Assembly (NCBI GenBank): GCA_018894105.1
Contig: CM032122.1
Coordinates: forward strand, 37,045,404-37,109,403
DNA length: 64,000 nt
From: Jacaranda mimosifolia
Taxonomy: Eukaryota > Streptophyta > Magnoliopsida > Lamiales > Bignoniaceae
Direction of reading: 5' to 3'
The translations under genes and the position numbers were made by a program. The notes under the pieces were generated by a model. The model searched no databases and had not been told where the DNA came from. It saw nothing but the letters and a program-made list of their open reading frames with translations. This document shows positions 44,788-55,562 of this stretch, one piece after another; position 1 is the stretch's first letter, and each line of letters starts with the position of its first letter.

Positions 44788-45294
44788 CAACAGATTCAGT
44801 TCTCTCAGCAGATCATTAAACTAACTAGAAATTAATATGTAAAACCCTTTTCCAAGGAAGAAAGAACGGTCATATATTTTCTGTTTCTACAGGATAAGGG
44901 CCTCCATACATACATATATATGCGTGTATAAAGAAAAGAGATTGATTGATTGTGGAATACTGAGGGGAGGTGCAGCAGAAAAACAAGGGGCAGCAACGGA
45001 CAAGAAAACCGGGAGCAGAGCAGAAGGGATATGTTAAAAATAGGAAGTGGGCAGAGGTTGTGGGAGTGTGCGGACCTGCGGTTCCCTAAAAGTTTTGTCT
45101 TTTAGTTGGAAATTAGAACTGTTGCATTATCTCTTTCTCATCTTTCCATGCTGGTGCCTGGTGCTGGTGGGATTGGGATTGGGGCTGCCATTCTTAGGAG
45201 TTAGGTGTGACTTATGATTAAGTGTTGGGAAGCTAAATTGTTATTTGGGTGAATTTCACTTTGCCTTAACATTATGTTTGGTTTAAGAATTTTA
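44788..45294 (-). promoter_or_regulatory. Upstream region of the small ORF
   Basis: Contains a TATA-like run near 44,913-44,925 read on the minus strand and AG-rich sequence further up. Support is only positional. Confidence 0.3.
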
Positions 45295-45765
45295 GGACTT
45301 GTTTGGATTCATTTTCTAGAAGTATTTTTATATGCAGATGAAAATTCATAATAAAAAGTTAGTTTAAAATGTATTTTTGAAAATGAAATTTGTTTAGATG
45401 TTTTGTTTAAAATTATATATTTATATAGGTGTGAAAATGATATGTGTTTAGATGATTAGTGTCCTATATTAAAAGGAAGAAAGTTTTTGAATTTGAATTG
45501 ATAATATGATGTGTACTTATTTGAAAAAATAACATAAAATAATATTTTTGTGTGGAATGATATTTGAGAAGTATTGAGAAGATAAAAAAGTAGATATATG
45601 TAATAATAGGGGGAAATAGGTATGAAAATGGAAAGAGAATGTGAAAAGAAATGTTTTGAGAATGAAAATGTATGAAAAAATTAATGGTGTAGAATTTGAT
45701 AAATCTCTATTTTCATTTTGTGGAGAAAATAAAAATGGGTGTAGAAAATGAAAACAAACGAGCCC
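45295..45765. mobile_element. Tourist-like MITE, 471 bp, TSD TTA
   Basis: The left end GGACTTGTTTGGATTCATTT pairs with the reverse complement of the right end (GGGCTCGTTTGTTTTCATTT). TTA flanks both sides at 45292-45294 and 45766-45768. AT-rich, non-coding interior. Confidence 0.75.
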
Positions 45766-46712
45766 TTAGAAATATTAGGGAAAAGAAGAAAAAAAATAAA
45801 GAAATATAAAATTTCAAATTTATTCAGTTGTTAAAGAAAATAACAAAAGAATAAATGAGGAAAATAGGTGATGAAAGTGTTGAAAATTGAGGAGTACCTC
45901 AAATAGAATTTTTCGTCATTTTCCTAACCAATTTGTTAGAAAAATTCATTTTCCTTAAATACACTATATTCTCTCTCAAGTTTTCTTTTCTTTAATATTT
46001 TCCATACAAACCAAACAATCAGAAGTAGTTTTCATTACATTTTCTTTTCTTTTTCTCATCAAAATCCATGAACGAAACAGAGTGTAAGTGTGTACAACAA
46101 TTTTCCCCCTAAAATTATAAAAGTACATGCTTTACCCTCTCCAACTAAAAACTATAATACATTCTCAAGTTCATTACTCAAGTATTAGCATTATATTCTT
46201 CATTAACAAATTAGTTTATATTGTGAATTATAATAACTAATGTTTAAATAATTAATATTTTCAAGAAAAGTTTAGAAGACTTTCAGTTTATGCAAGGAAT
46301 TTGACCAAATAGTCATGTAATTTCACAAGAAATGGTGCATTAATTCTCAAAAAATATTGTTGAAATGATGTTACAAAAATGCGTTTTTTTAATGGAAAAT
46401 TTCAATGGAATACCGACAGATTAAATATATGTACATACGCATAAATGTATTGGTGTATGTATACACATTACACAAATTAATTTTTATTCATATATACATA
46501 TAAATATTAACTAGAGTTATAAATTGTAAATGTATTACATATACAACTGGGATATTTTAATATTTTCCTTCACTAGATTTAATATCCAACATAACTGAAT
46601 TTCCAAAATAATAAAATTGAATGCAATAAAGTAGAAAAATGATCTGTCAAATGCAACTCTTTAACTCCATCCATTAATGAAATGACAGAGAAAATAATGT
46701 TAAACTTATATT
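45766..46712. other. AT-rich spacer
   Basis: No gene, RNA gene or definable mobile element. Confidence 0.4.
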
Positions 46713-46715
46713 GTA

Positions 46716-46756
<41 letters not shown>
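46713..46756. repeat. (AAT)n microsatellite
   Basis: About 14 uninterrupted AAT units, directly beside the 3' (A-rich) side of the SINE-like sequence at 46,757-46,862. Confidence 0.95.
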
Positions 46757-46862
46757 GGGTTTTTTTTTTTTATACATACGCACATTATGAGTCCGTTCGG
46801 ACTTGAATTCCTAATCTTTCACATTATGTAAAAGACTTATACTGCTGGACCACAAGCCACTC
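46757..46862 (-). mobile_element. SINE-like tRNA-derived repeat, copy 2 (minus)
   Basis: Read on the minus strand: GAGTGGCTTGTGGTCCAGCA, then ACATAATGTGAAAG, then GGAATTCAAGTCCG, followed by an A-run and TTATT units. The A-box and B-box-like words with a simple-sequence tail are what a tRNA-derived SINE leaves. It is not a functional tRNA: no acceptor stem can be drawn. Confidence 0.4.
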
Positions 46863-47615
46863 GGCAATAATAATAAGAATAAGGGTTAATAATTATGAGA
46901 CATAAATACAGCCGTTTTAAACAACCAATCGTTATGAGTGTTTGGCTGGCGATTTCTGGATGAAGAACAATCAATATATAAGTCCAATTAGGGGTTACAA
47001 ACAAATCAGTCTTCAATTCATAAATTTCCAGAAACTTTAATTCAAAGTCTGAAATTACAGTGTCATATATCTTGATTCTTGTGTAAAAATAAAATTTGGC
47101 TTCTAATTTGTAACACAGGATGTATATTTGATCCGATCGAGACCATCCAGAGGGGTCAACTTTGTTATGTGTCATAGCAAAAGCCAAGTCATCAAAGTCA
47201 TTCAAATTAGTGATAATATATATAAAAATGAATATAAAAATGCCATAGGCATCACTAATTATGCATATTAAAACTTTTATACTGATACAATATGAAAATT
47301 GTTATTATTATAAATTAATCACAAATTTATAATGATAATAAAATTTTATCACAAATCATAATAATAATTTTTATTATCACTAATTATCATTAGTAATAAT
47401 TAATAATATTATTTTTTTTGTGACGATTGTAAGCCATATCGTGTTAAAATAAAAATTAACGTTATACAAAATTTGCTAGAAAAAAGTATTGAAAAGTTGG
47501 AAGTTTAATGTGCCTAATTACATGCAGAAACCCCTACACTGTCATTAAAGTGATAATTACCCTCATTATTTGTGATGCAGGGATTATGACAATTCACCCC
47601 AAGGATTTCAACTAA
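46863..47615. other. Spacer with diverged hairpin MITE
   Basis: About 47,280-47,440 carries inverted TTATTATTA/TATCACTAATTATCATTAGT words of a degraded hairpin element. The 122-residue minus-strand frame over 46,837-47,205 has no family features and is not called. Confidence 0.35.
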
Positions 47616-47943
47616 GAGGGTGTTTGGGTGAGCTTATAAGTTGATAAAAAGTATTTGGTAATTTTTTTTAAAAAAATAGCTTATAAGATTCTAAAATAAG
47701 ATGCCAGGAGTTTATAAGCTCTTTTAAAAAAAGTAAGGAGACCCCAACTTATTTTTGAGATCTTAACAAGCTCCTTCATTTTTAACCATTTTAATTAGAA
47801 AATTGCCACTATTAACATCTTATAAGCTCAAAAATCTTATTTTATCCAAACACTTCAACAACTTATTTTAAAAATAAGATCTAACATCTTATAAGATGTA
47901 GGAGCTTATAAGATGCTTAAAATAAGTTTAGTCAAACACCCTC
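47616..47943. mobile_element. PIF/Harbinger-like MITE, 328 bp, TSD TAA
   Basis: The ends are GAGGGTGTTTGGGTGAGCTT and the inverse of GAGGGTGTTTGACTAAACTT, with TAA at 47613-47615 and 47944-47946. The interior is rich in CTTATAAG/AAAATAAG palindromic words, shared with 16,139-16,470. Confidence 0.85.
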
Positions 47944-48583
47944 TAAGGCACCCAAAGAATTACAGTCAACACTTTGAAATTCTTACTTAAGGATTTCTAT
48001 TGATGTCGAAAATAATTGAGAAAGTATGAGAACATCTTTTACTAGAGAGTAATAATACTTTGCTTTTAAAAATACATATAAATTTATGTGGATTAATTCC
48101 CCTTATATAAGATTACAACAACTATTCACACAATTAAGACTATTAGTTTAAACAACACACTGATTATAATAATCTTATCTTTTTACTAACAATCACAATG
48201 TTTCTGATTAAAAACGTAATTTAAATGATTAATTAAATTACGTATTTAATTAAACACTGAATTAAAATATAATTTGAATTTAATCCACTTCGCGTCGTGC
48301 ACGTGCTAAGTCTTGATTATTAAATATATATATATTAATATTCAACCAATATATATATATATATAATTCTCATTCACTTGGAGACTCTCTAAAAAATCTT
48401 AAAATAATCTAACAACTTAATAAGAGATTCACCTAATAAAGGGGCTCTCTTTTACTTATTTTTTCAATGTGGGATTGAGATCCCGAAAGAATTCTCATCT
48501 CTTTTCCACTCAACATATTATCTAGAAGTCCTATATATAATTCCAACAAAATTATCATTAATTAGTGATAAAAATAAAGAATA
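47944..48583. other. AT-rich spacer left of the retrotransposon
   Basis: The last 36 bases (48548-48583) are one arm of a hairpin whose other arm lies right of the retrotransposon (54239-54253). No gene. Confidence 0.4.
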
Positions 48584-48907
48584 TGTTATGAATATATTTA
48601 TTGTGGATGTCCATTTACATTCTCAACTCACATTCATCCCCCTTGAATTCCTTGATCTTCGTAATTCATTAATAAAATTTGTTGAACTATGTGATTCAAT
48701 TTATGATCATTTATGAATCCCCCATTTTGTAACTCTATAAATTGAGGGTTTTGGAACCTCATTTGTAAGGAAGAAATACAAAAACTTATCAGAAGCTAAT
48801 CAAAAGGTTTATTGAATTCCTACCTATATCTCTTTGTCTTATTCTCTTTTATTATATTTCATATTTTCATCAGTCAAGTTTAATTATCTTGGCATTATTT
48901 TACAACA
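48584..48907 (+). repeat. 5' LTR of the copia element
   Basis: 324 bp. TCTATAAATTGAG at about 48,733 is the likely TATA region of the element's promoter. Compared with the 3' LTR it differs at four sites (near 48,599, 48,756, 48,805 and 48,873). Confidence 0.95.
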
Positions 48908-49013
48908 CGTTATCAGCACGACTCTACCTTCGTGAAATATAGTAAAAGTTGAAGACCCTGTTGTTTAAGCAATTCAAGATAATATTAAGGTAAGGCTGTT
49001 TATTTCTTTCCTT

Positions 49014-50063
49014 ATGACTAATCTGACTAAATTTGAATTTGTACCTCTTGATATTTCTGGAAAGAATTATCTATCATGGGTTGTTGATGTTGAAATGCAT
49101 CTTAATGCTATGGGTCTCGGAAACACAATTGTGGAGAAAAATGAGGCTACTGTCCAAAACCGTGCAAAAGCAATGATTTTTCTTCGTCATCATCTTGATG
49201 AGAGTTTGAAAATTGAATATCTCACAGTTAAAGATCCTGTAGATCTATGGAAAATTTTGAAGGAAAGATGTGACCACCTGAAGTTGGTTGTTCTTCCTAA
49301 GGCCCGATATGATTGGTTACATTTGCGGCTACAAGATTTCAAATCAATAAGCAAGTATAACTCTGCTATGTTTAAGATCACATCCCAATTGAAATTATGT
49401 GGGGAAAATATTTTCGATGAAGATATGTTAGAGAAAACTTTCTCTACCTTCCATGCATCGAATTTGCTCATGCAGCAGCAATATCGAGAGAAGGGATTTA
49501 AAAAATATTCTGAATTGATCTCATGTCTTCTTGTAGCTGAACAAAATAATGAACTATTGATGAAAAATCATGAGAGCCGACCAACTGGCTCTAGTCCATT
49601 CCCTGAAGTGAATGCAACTAATTTTTCTAATTCTGGTCGCACTCATGGTCGTAGTTGTGGCCATGGTCATAGCCGTGGTCGTTGCTGACACAACTATCGA
49701 AATTACAACAATGGTAACCGTGGGTCATTTTATCATAAAGGCAAGGAAGTCCTCCAGAAGAAGGAAGATTTTCATGAGAAAAAACTTGAGAAATCCTCGA
49801 AGGATTCTGATAATTCTTGTTTTCGGTGCGGTGCTAAAGGACATTGGTCTCGTATTTGTAGAACCCCAAAGCATCTTGTTGAACTATATCAAGCATCATT
49901 GGAAAAGAAAAATAAAAGTGTTGAGGTGAATTTCACTAATTCAATTGATGATTTTGATAATGATGCTAATGATATTGATATAGCTCATCTTGATGTGGCT
50001 GATTTCTTTGAAGACCCAGAAGGAAAAATTGACCATTTGATTGGTAACGTTCAAAATAACTAG
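49014..50063 (+). pseudogene. gag: copia gag, with one in-frame TGA
   Basis: Starts MTNLTKFEFVPLDISGKNYL, the usual start of copia Gag in this group. A 225-codon segment is ended by TGA (49686-49688) within a Gly/Arg/His-rich stretch. The same frame continues and encodes the zinc knuckle CFRCGAKGHWSRIC (CX2CX4HX4C) and an acidic tail, to TAG at 50061-50063. The TGA is probably a C-to-T change of CGA. Gag would form the virus-like particle that carries the element's RNA. A splice site candidate lies at 50043/50044. Confidence 0.9.
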
Positions 50064-50208
50064 ATCTCTAGTTAGATTTATTATCTAAAAGTTTATTTTT
50101 CAGTCTCTTATTATATTTGTATTTTCATTTAAGTGATGTACTTTTAATTTTTGGTACTTTTGTTATGAAATACAGTTTTTAATTATCTTTTCATTTATCT
50201 TCCTGAAG
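50044..50208 (+). other. Candidate intron between gag and pol
   Basis: GT at 50044-50045 (ATTG|gtaacg) and AG at 50207-50208 behind a strong T/C-rich tract bound a 165-bp segment. Removing it deletes the gag stop and the spacer stops and joins gag to pol in the same frame (DHLI-ED-MEIAKYLE). Without splicing, translation ends at the gag TAG. The splice sites are seen; use of the intron is inferred. Confidence 0.45.
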
Positions 50209-50213
50209 AAGAT

Positions 50214-53200
50214 ATGGAAATTGCCAAATATTTGGAATCGACAAATGGGGAAAAAGATGTATGCCTTATTGATAGTGGTACTACCCATACAATACTAAAA
50301 GATATTAATTATTTTTCCCACCTGAAGTTGGGAGAAACAAATGTTAATACCATAAGTGGTAGTGCAAAATTAATTGAAGGCTCCGATAGAGCAAATATAT
50401 GGCTCCTTGAAGGAACAAAATTGGTTATAGATAATGCACTATTTTCTTCTAAGTCCCGAAAAAATTTGTTAAGTTTTAAAGATATCCGCAGAAATGGATA
50501 TCATATTGAGACTATGAATGACTCGAATGTTGAATATTTGTGCATTACTAAGAACCAACATGTGGTAGAAAAATTCCCCTCTCTTTCATCTGGCCTATAT
50601 TGCACATAGATTTATGCAATTGAGATGTATCATTTAGTAAACCAGAAGTTTACTGATTCCAAAGATTTTATAATTTGGCATGATCGTCTAGGGCATCCTG
50701 GGTCAATAATGATGAGAAGAATAATTGAAAATTCACATGGCCATTCTTTGAAGAATCAAAAGGTATTGAAACCAAATGAATTTACATGTGTTGCTTGTTC
50801 TCAAGGAAAATTTATCACGAGATCTTCACCAATTAAAGTGGGGGCTGAATCCCCAGGATTTCTGGAAAGGATCCACGGTGACATATGTGGACCTATTCAT
50901 CCAACATGTGGACCTTTTAGATATTTTATGGTGTTAATTGATGCATCTATAAGGTGGTCACATGTTTGTTTGTTATCAACTCGCAACCTGGCGTTTGCGA
51001 GATTACTTGCTCAAATTATCAAATTAAGAGCACAGTTTCCAGAATATCCAATAAAGAAAATTCGATTACATAATGCTGGTGAATATTCGTCTCGTGCTTT
51101 TGATGACTATTGCATGTCAATCGGTATTAGTGTTGAACATCCTGTAGCTTATGTTCACACACAAAATGGTTTAGCTGAATCATTGATCAAACGCTTGCAA
51201 TTAATTGCTAGACCATTGTTAATGAGAACCAAACTCCCTATATCTGCTTGGGGACATGCTATTTTACATGCAGCAACACTTATTCGATTAAGGCCGACAA
51301 ATTATCATACCTACTCCCCTCTACAGTTGGCCTTTGGTTTTGAGCCAAATATATCCCATTTGAGAATTTTTGGATGTGCAGTTTATGTCCCTGTAGAGAC
51401 ACCACAACGCACTAAAATGGGACCTCAGAGAAGATTGGGAATATATATTGGGTATGATTCGCCTTCTATCATTCGATATCTTGAACCCTTGACAGGTGAT
51501 GTATTTACTGCAAAATTTGCAGATTGTCATTTTGATGAGTCTAATTTCCCAACATTAGGGGGAGGAAATGATCAACCGAAAAAGGAAATCACGTGGAATA
51601 ATTCATCACTTGAATTTCTTGATCCTCATACAAAATCTTGTGAACTTGAAGTTCAGAGAATAATACATTTGCAAAGAATTGCAAATCAATTGCCTGATGC
51701 ATTTTCCGACTCTAGAAGAGTTACAAAATCACATATTCCTGCAGAAAATGTGCCAATTAAGATAGATGTCCCTGTCGGACACTCTACAAATGCTACTGCA
51801 AATGAACTTAAAGCACGCCTGAAGCGTTGAAGACCTCTTGGTTCCAAAGATAAAAATCCGCGTAAGAAGAAAGGATCTATTGATCAAAATGTTCAATTTA
51901 AAGAACTGAATAAAGATCTCCATGAGATCCCTGGTGACAAAAGTCAAGTTCCTAGAAAACAAAATCTAGCTCCTGAAGAGCACAAGTTTCAAGATCTTGA
52001 AGATCATATAAATGAAACTTCTATAAATTTTGTCAATACCAGGAAATGTTGGAACCGAGTGGAAACGATTATTGATGATATTTTTGCATATAATGTAGCA
52101 TTTGAAATTATGGAAGAAATTGAGGATCCAGAACCTAAATCGATTAAGGAATGTCGGCACAGAAGTGATTGGCCAAAATGGAGAGTTGCAATTCAATCTA
52201 AATTGGATTCACTCTCTAAACGTAAAGTTTTTGGACCTGTCGTCCAAACTCCTGATGGGATAAAACCCGTAGGATATAAATGGGTTTTTGTGCGAAAACG
52301 AAATGAGAAAAATGAAATTGTGCGATATAAAGCACGACTTGTAGCACAAGGGTTTTCGCAAAGGCCAGGTCTTGATTATGATGAAATATATTCACCTGTA
52401 GTGGATATGATTACGTTGCGATATCTTGTGACCTTGGCAATGCATGAAAAACTTGAAATGCGTTTGATGGATGTAGTTACTGATTATCTATACGGAACAT
52501 TGGACAACGATATATACATGAAAATCCCTGAAGGATTTAAAATGCCTGAAGCATATAGTTCAAATTCTCGAGAAATTTACTCCATCAAATTAGAAAGGTC
52601 TTTATATGGCTTAAAACAATCTGGACGAATGTGGTATAATCGTCTAAGTGAAAGTTTGATTAAAGAAGGCTATATAAATAGTCCAATATGTCCATGTGTT
52701 TTTATCAGGAAAAATGGACAACATTTCGTGATCATTGCAGTTTATGTTGATGATTTGAATCTTATTGGAACTCCAGAAGAGATTTCCAAAGCAGTTGAAC
52801 TTTTAAAGAAAGAATTTGAAATCAAGGATTTGGGACAAACAAAATTTTGTCTTGGTTTGCAAATTGAACATCTGGAAGATGGGATATTTGTTCATCAATC
52901 AAGTTATACTGCTAAAATTTTGAAGCGATTCCATATGGATAAAGCACATCCATTAAGTGCGCCAATGGTTGTCAGATCGCTTGATGTTAACAAAGATCCT
53001 TTTCGTCCACGAGAGGAAAATGAAGAATTTCTTGGTCCTGAAGTACCATATCTTAGTGCGATTGGGGCACTAATGTATCTTGCTAATTGTACAAGACCTG
53101 ATATATCATTTGCTGTGAATGTCTTAGCAAGATTCAGTTCTTCTCCTACTCGACGACATTGGAATGGTGTTAAACATATTCTTCGTTATCTCCAAGGAAC

Positions 53201-53765
53201 AATTGATCTTGGATTATTATATTCTAATAAATCTACTCCAGAGCTGATTGGATATGCTGATGCTGGATATCTTTCTGATCCACACAAAGCACGGTCTCAA
53301 ACGGGATATTTATTCACTTGTGGTGGTACTGCTATATCATGGAGGTCTACAAAACAATCTATCACCGCTACTTCTTCAAATCATGCTGAGATTATAGCAA
53401 TTCATGAAGCAAGCCGAGAATGTGTTTGGTTAAGGTCAACTAGTCACTACATCCAGAAGAATTGTGGATTATCCTCTAAGGAAGACACTCCTATAGTTTT
53501 ATTTGAAGACAATGCTGCTTGCATAACTCAATTAAAAGGTGGATACATCAAGGGTGATAGAACCAAACATATTTCACCAAAATTCTTTTTTACACACGAT
53601 CTTCAAAAGAATGGTGAAATTGATGTGCAACAAATCCGATCAAGTGAAAATCTTGCAGATTTATTTACCAAGGCTCTACCAACCGCAACATTTGAGAAAT
53701 TGGTAAAAGGAATTGGGATGCGTCGGCTTAAAGATCTCTGTAAGTCTTCTAATCAGGGGGAGTGA
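50214..53765 (+). pseudogene. pol: copia pol: protease, integrase, reverse transcriptase, RNase H
   Basis: One frame without frameshift but with two stops: TAG at 50607-50609 and TGA at 51828-51830. In order: protease VCLIDSGTTHTIL; integrase zinc motif HDRLGH...CVACSQGK; integrase core with D in GDICGP, H in place of the second Asp in IRLHNAGEYS (codon 51069-51071), and E in QNGLAESLIKR; reverse transcriptase with LMDVVTDYLYG and YVDDLNLIG; RNase H with GYADAGYLSD, NHAEIIAIHEA and FEDNAACI. The product would copy the RNA and insert the DNA. The Asp-to-His change should abolish integration by this copy. The stops are probably recent decay. Confidence 0.93.
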
Positions 53766-53890
53766 GTATTTGATTAAACACTTTGAATAGTGTACTCTTT
53801 TTCCTTTACTAAGTTTTTTTCCCAGTGGGTTTTTTCTTAGTAAGGTTTTAACGAGGCCTATTCTCTGTGTAATGAACATCCAAGGGGGAG

Positions 53891-54214
53891 TGTTATGAAT
53901 ATATTAATTGTGGATGTCCATTTACATTCTCAACTCACATTCATCCCCCTTGAATTCCTTGATCTTCGTAATTCATTAATAAAATTTGTTGAACTATGTG
54001 ATTCAATTTATGATCATTTATGAATCCCCCATTTTGTAACTCTATAAATTGAGGGTTTTGGAATCTCATTTGTAAGGAAGAAATACAAAAACTTATCAGA
54101 AGCTAATCAAAAGGCTTATTGAATTCCTACCTATATCTCTTTGTCTTATTCTCTTTTATTATATTTCATATTTTCATCGGTCAAGTTTAATTATCTTGGC
54201 ATTATTTTACAACA
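53891..54214 (+). repeat. 3' LTR of the copia element
   Basis: 324 bp, starting directly after the purine tract at 53882-53890; supplies the polyadenylation region of the element. About 1.2% different from the 5' LTR. Confidence 0.95.
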
Positions 54215-54219
54215 GAATA

Positions 54220-55202
54220 TTATTATTTGATGTGTGTTATTAATGATAATTTTTATATTCTTAATTAATATTATATTTTTTGTTTAATTTCCTGATGAAA
54301 AAGAATTCATCAAAGTTGTTTGGACAACCCAGTACAAATCTTCAAAAGATCACATTAGAAAGTACAATGGTCAGGAAAAGGATAACTAGTGAGTGGGAAA
54401 GCAATAAATTATATAACTGTATAAAGGTCAAAATCAACCATCTAGAGAGAATGAAGGTCCCGATACGGTAATGCCGGTCTCTTCGGGGCACGGCCGAGTA
54501 AAAATGTTTAATACATTTAGTGTGGCGTGTGCAAGGACGACGATGTTGGACCAAATTTTAGTTCCTTTGATATTCAGTATTGATGCCTGGAGAGCTTGAT
54601 AGTATACAGGTCGCTTTTCTTTGATTTATAGTATGTCCTCGTCCTGTAATAAAAGTAGTGGACTTAGTCCACTAAGAACGTGGTATTGTTGAACCTATTC
54701 TTTTTCATTAAAATAAGAGTTAATTACCTAACTTCTTAATTGGGTTTGGTATATTTATTAAAAAATCTACAACGATCACAAAATTACAAATAGTCCCCTA
54801 GAACTAAAGAGCTGCCATTGATTTGATTCTTTTTGCTAGTTTTTTTTAATTTTGGAAAGAAACTAAAATGGACGTTTCAATAGTTTTGCCAATTTTAACA
54901 GCAACTTTCAGGAGAGTACTTGTAATTTTTTATAAATGGACCAAACCTCAGAAAATTTAAATAATTAACCATAAAATAAGTAACCTTGGGGACATTATTG
55001 AACTAAAAGTTATAGGTGAAATTTAGTATTAGCTGTTGGCCTGTTGTTGATGAAATTAAGGCATCTATACGAAAATTGAAATTGTTAGGAGAAAAAAATG
55101 TGTAGTTTGTACTTTCAATTACTTGATTCGATTTCAATATTAGAATAATATTATCTTGTTGAAAGGATAAACTCGTTATTGTAAATTCTAAAAAAAAAAT
55201 CC
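54220..55202. other. Spacer right of the retrotransposon
   Basis: Begins with the second arm of the split hairpin (54239-54253). A small GC-richer patch at about 54,450-54,545 (CCCGATACGG, GGCACGGCCGAG) has no recognisable product. No gene. Confidence 0.35.
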
Positions 55203-55330
55203 AGTAGCTTGTAGGCAAATGGCATCAAATCTCCCTTATTATGTGGGAGGTTTCGTATTCGACCTGAATGAGCGTCTTTGTGTGTGTCTTGGATCCATAG
55301 ACTTGTTGTAAAGGATACTCTCTAAAAAAA
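55203..55330 (+). mobile_element. SINE-like tRNA-derived repeat, copy 3
   Basis: AGTAGCTTGTAGGCAAATGG (A-box-like), ATTATGTGGGAGG and TTTCGTATTCGACC (B-box-like) are followed by about 60 bp and an A-run at 55,322-55,332. It is the best preserved of three copies of this word order in the window (others at 43,980 and 46,862). Confidence 0.45.
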
Positions 55331-55334
55331 AAAA

Positions 55335-55360
55335 TTAAGAGAGAGAGAGAGAGAGAGAGG
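55335..55360. repeat. (AG)n microsatellite
   Basis: About 11 AG units directly after the A-tail of the SINE-like repeat. Confidence 0.9.
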
Positions 55361-55562
55361 TTCATTTAGTTCGCAATTTAGACAAATTATAAAATGGGAT
55401 CGTGCCTTTGGATCTATCGCAAGGCTTGTCCTTTATCTCAATGATAATTTACAAGTATGGGAGGCGGACAGAGACTAAGCCTTGATCGATTTTCCATTTT
55501 GGCCAACTTTAACGAACACTTCTGTCGAAAAAAAATGAGTAAAAACCAAATTTACAATTTTT

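Larger units (their letters stand above)
48584..54214 (+). mobile_element. Complete Ty1/copia LTR retrotransposon, 5.6 kb, TSD GAATA
   Basis: Two 324-bp LTRs (48584-48907 and 53891-54214) begin TGTTATGAAT and end TTTACAACA, differ at four positions, and are flanked by GAATA (48579-48583 and 54215-54219). A primer-binding-like CGTTATCAGCACGA follows the left LTR and a purine tract AAGGGGGAG (53882-53890) precedes the right one. Domain order is gag, protease, integrase, reverse transcriptase, RNase H, which is the copia order. Three in-frame stops and a changed integrase Asp mean this copy is probably not autonomous. Confidence 0.97.

Noticed and set aside
46786..46862. tRNA gene on the minus strand
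   Set aside because: A and B box-like words exist but no cloverleaf or acceptor stem can be formed; better seen as a SINE-like relic.
46837..47205. Minus-strand ORF of about 122 codons
   Set aside because: AT-driven composition, no motif, and its end overlaps a SINE-like repeat.
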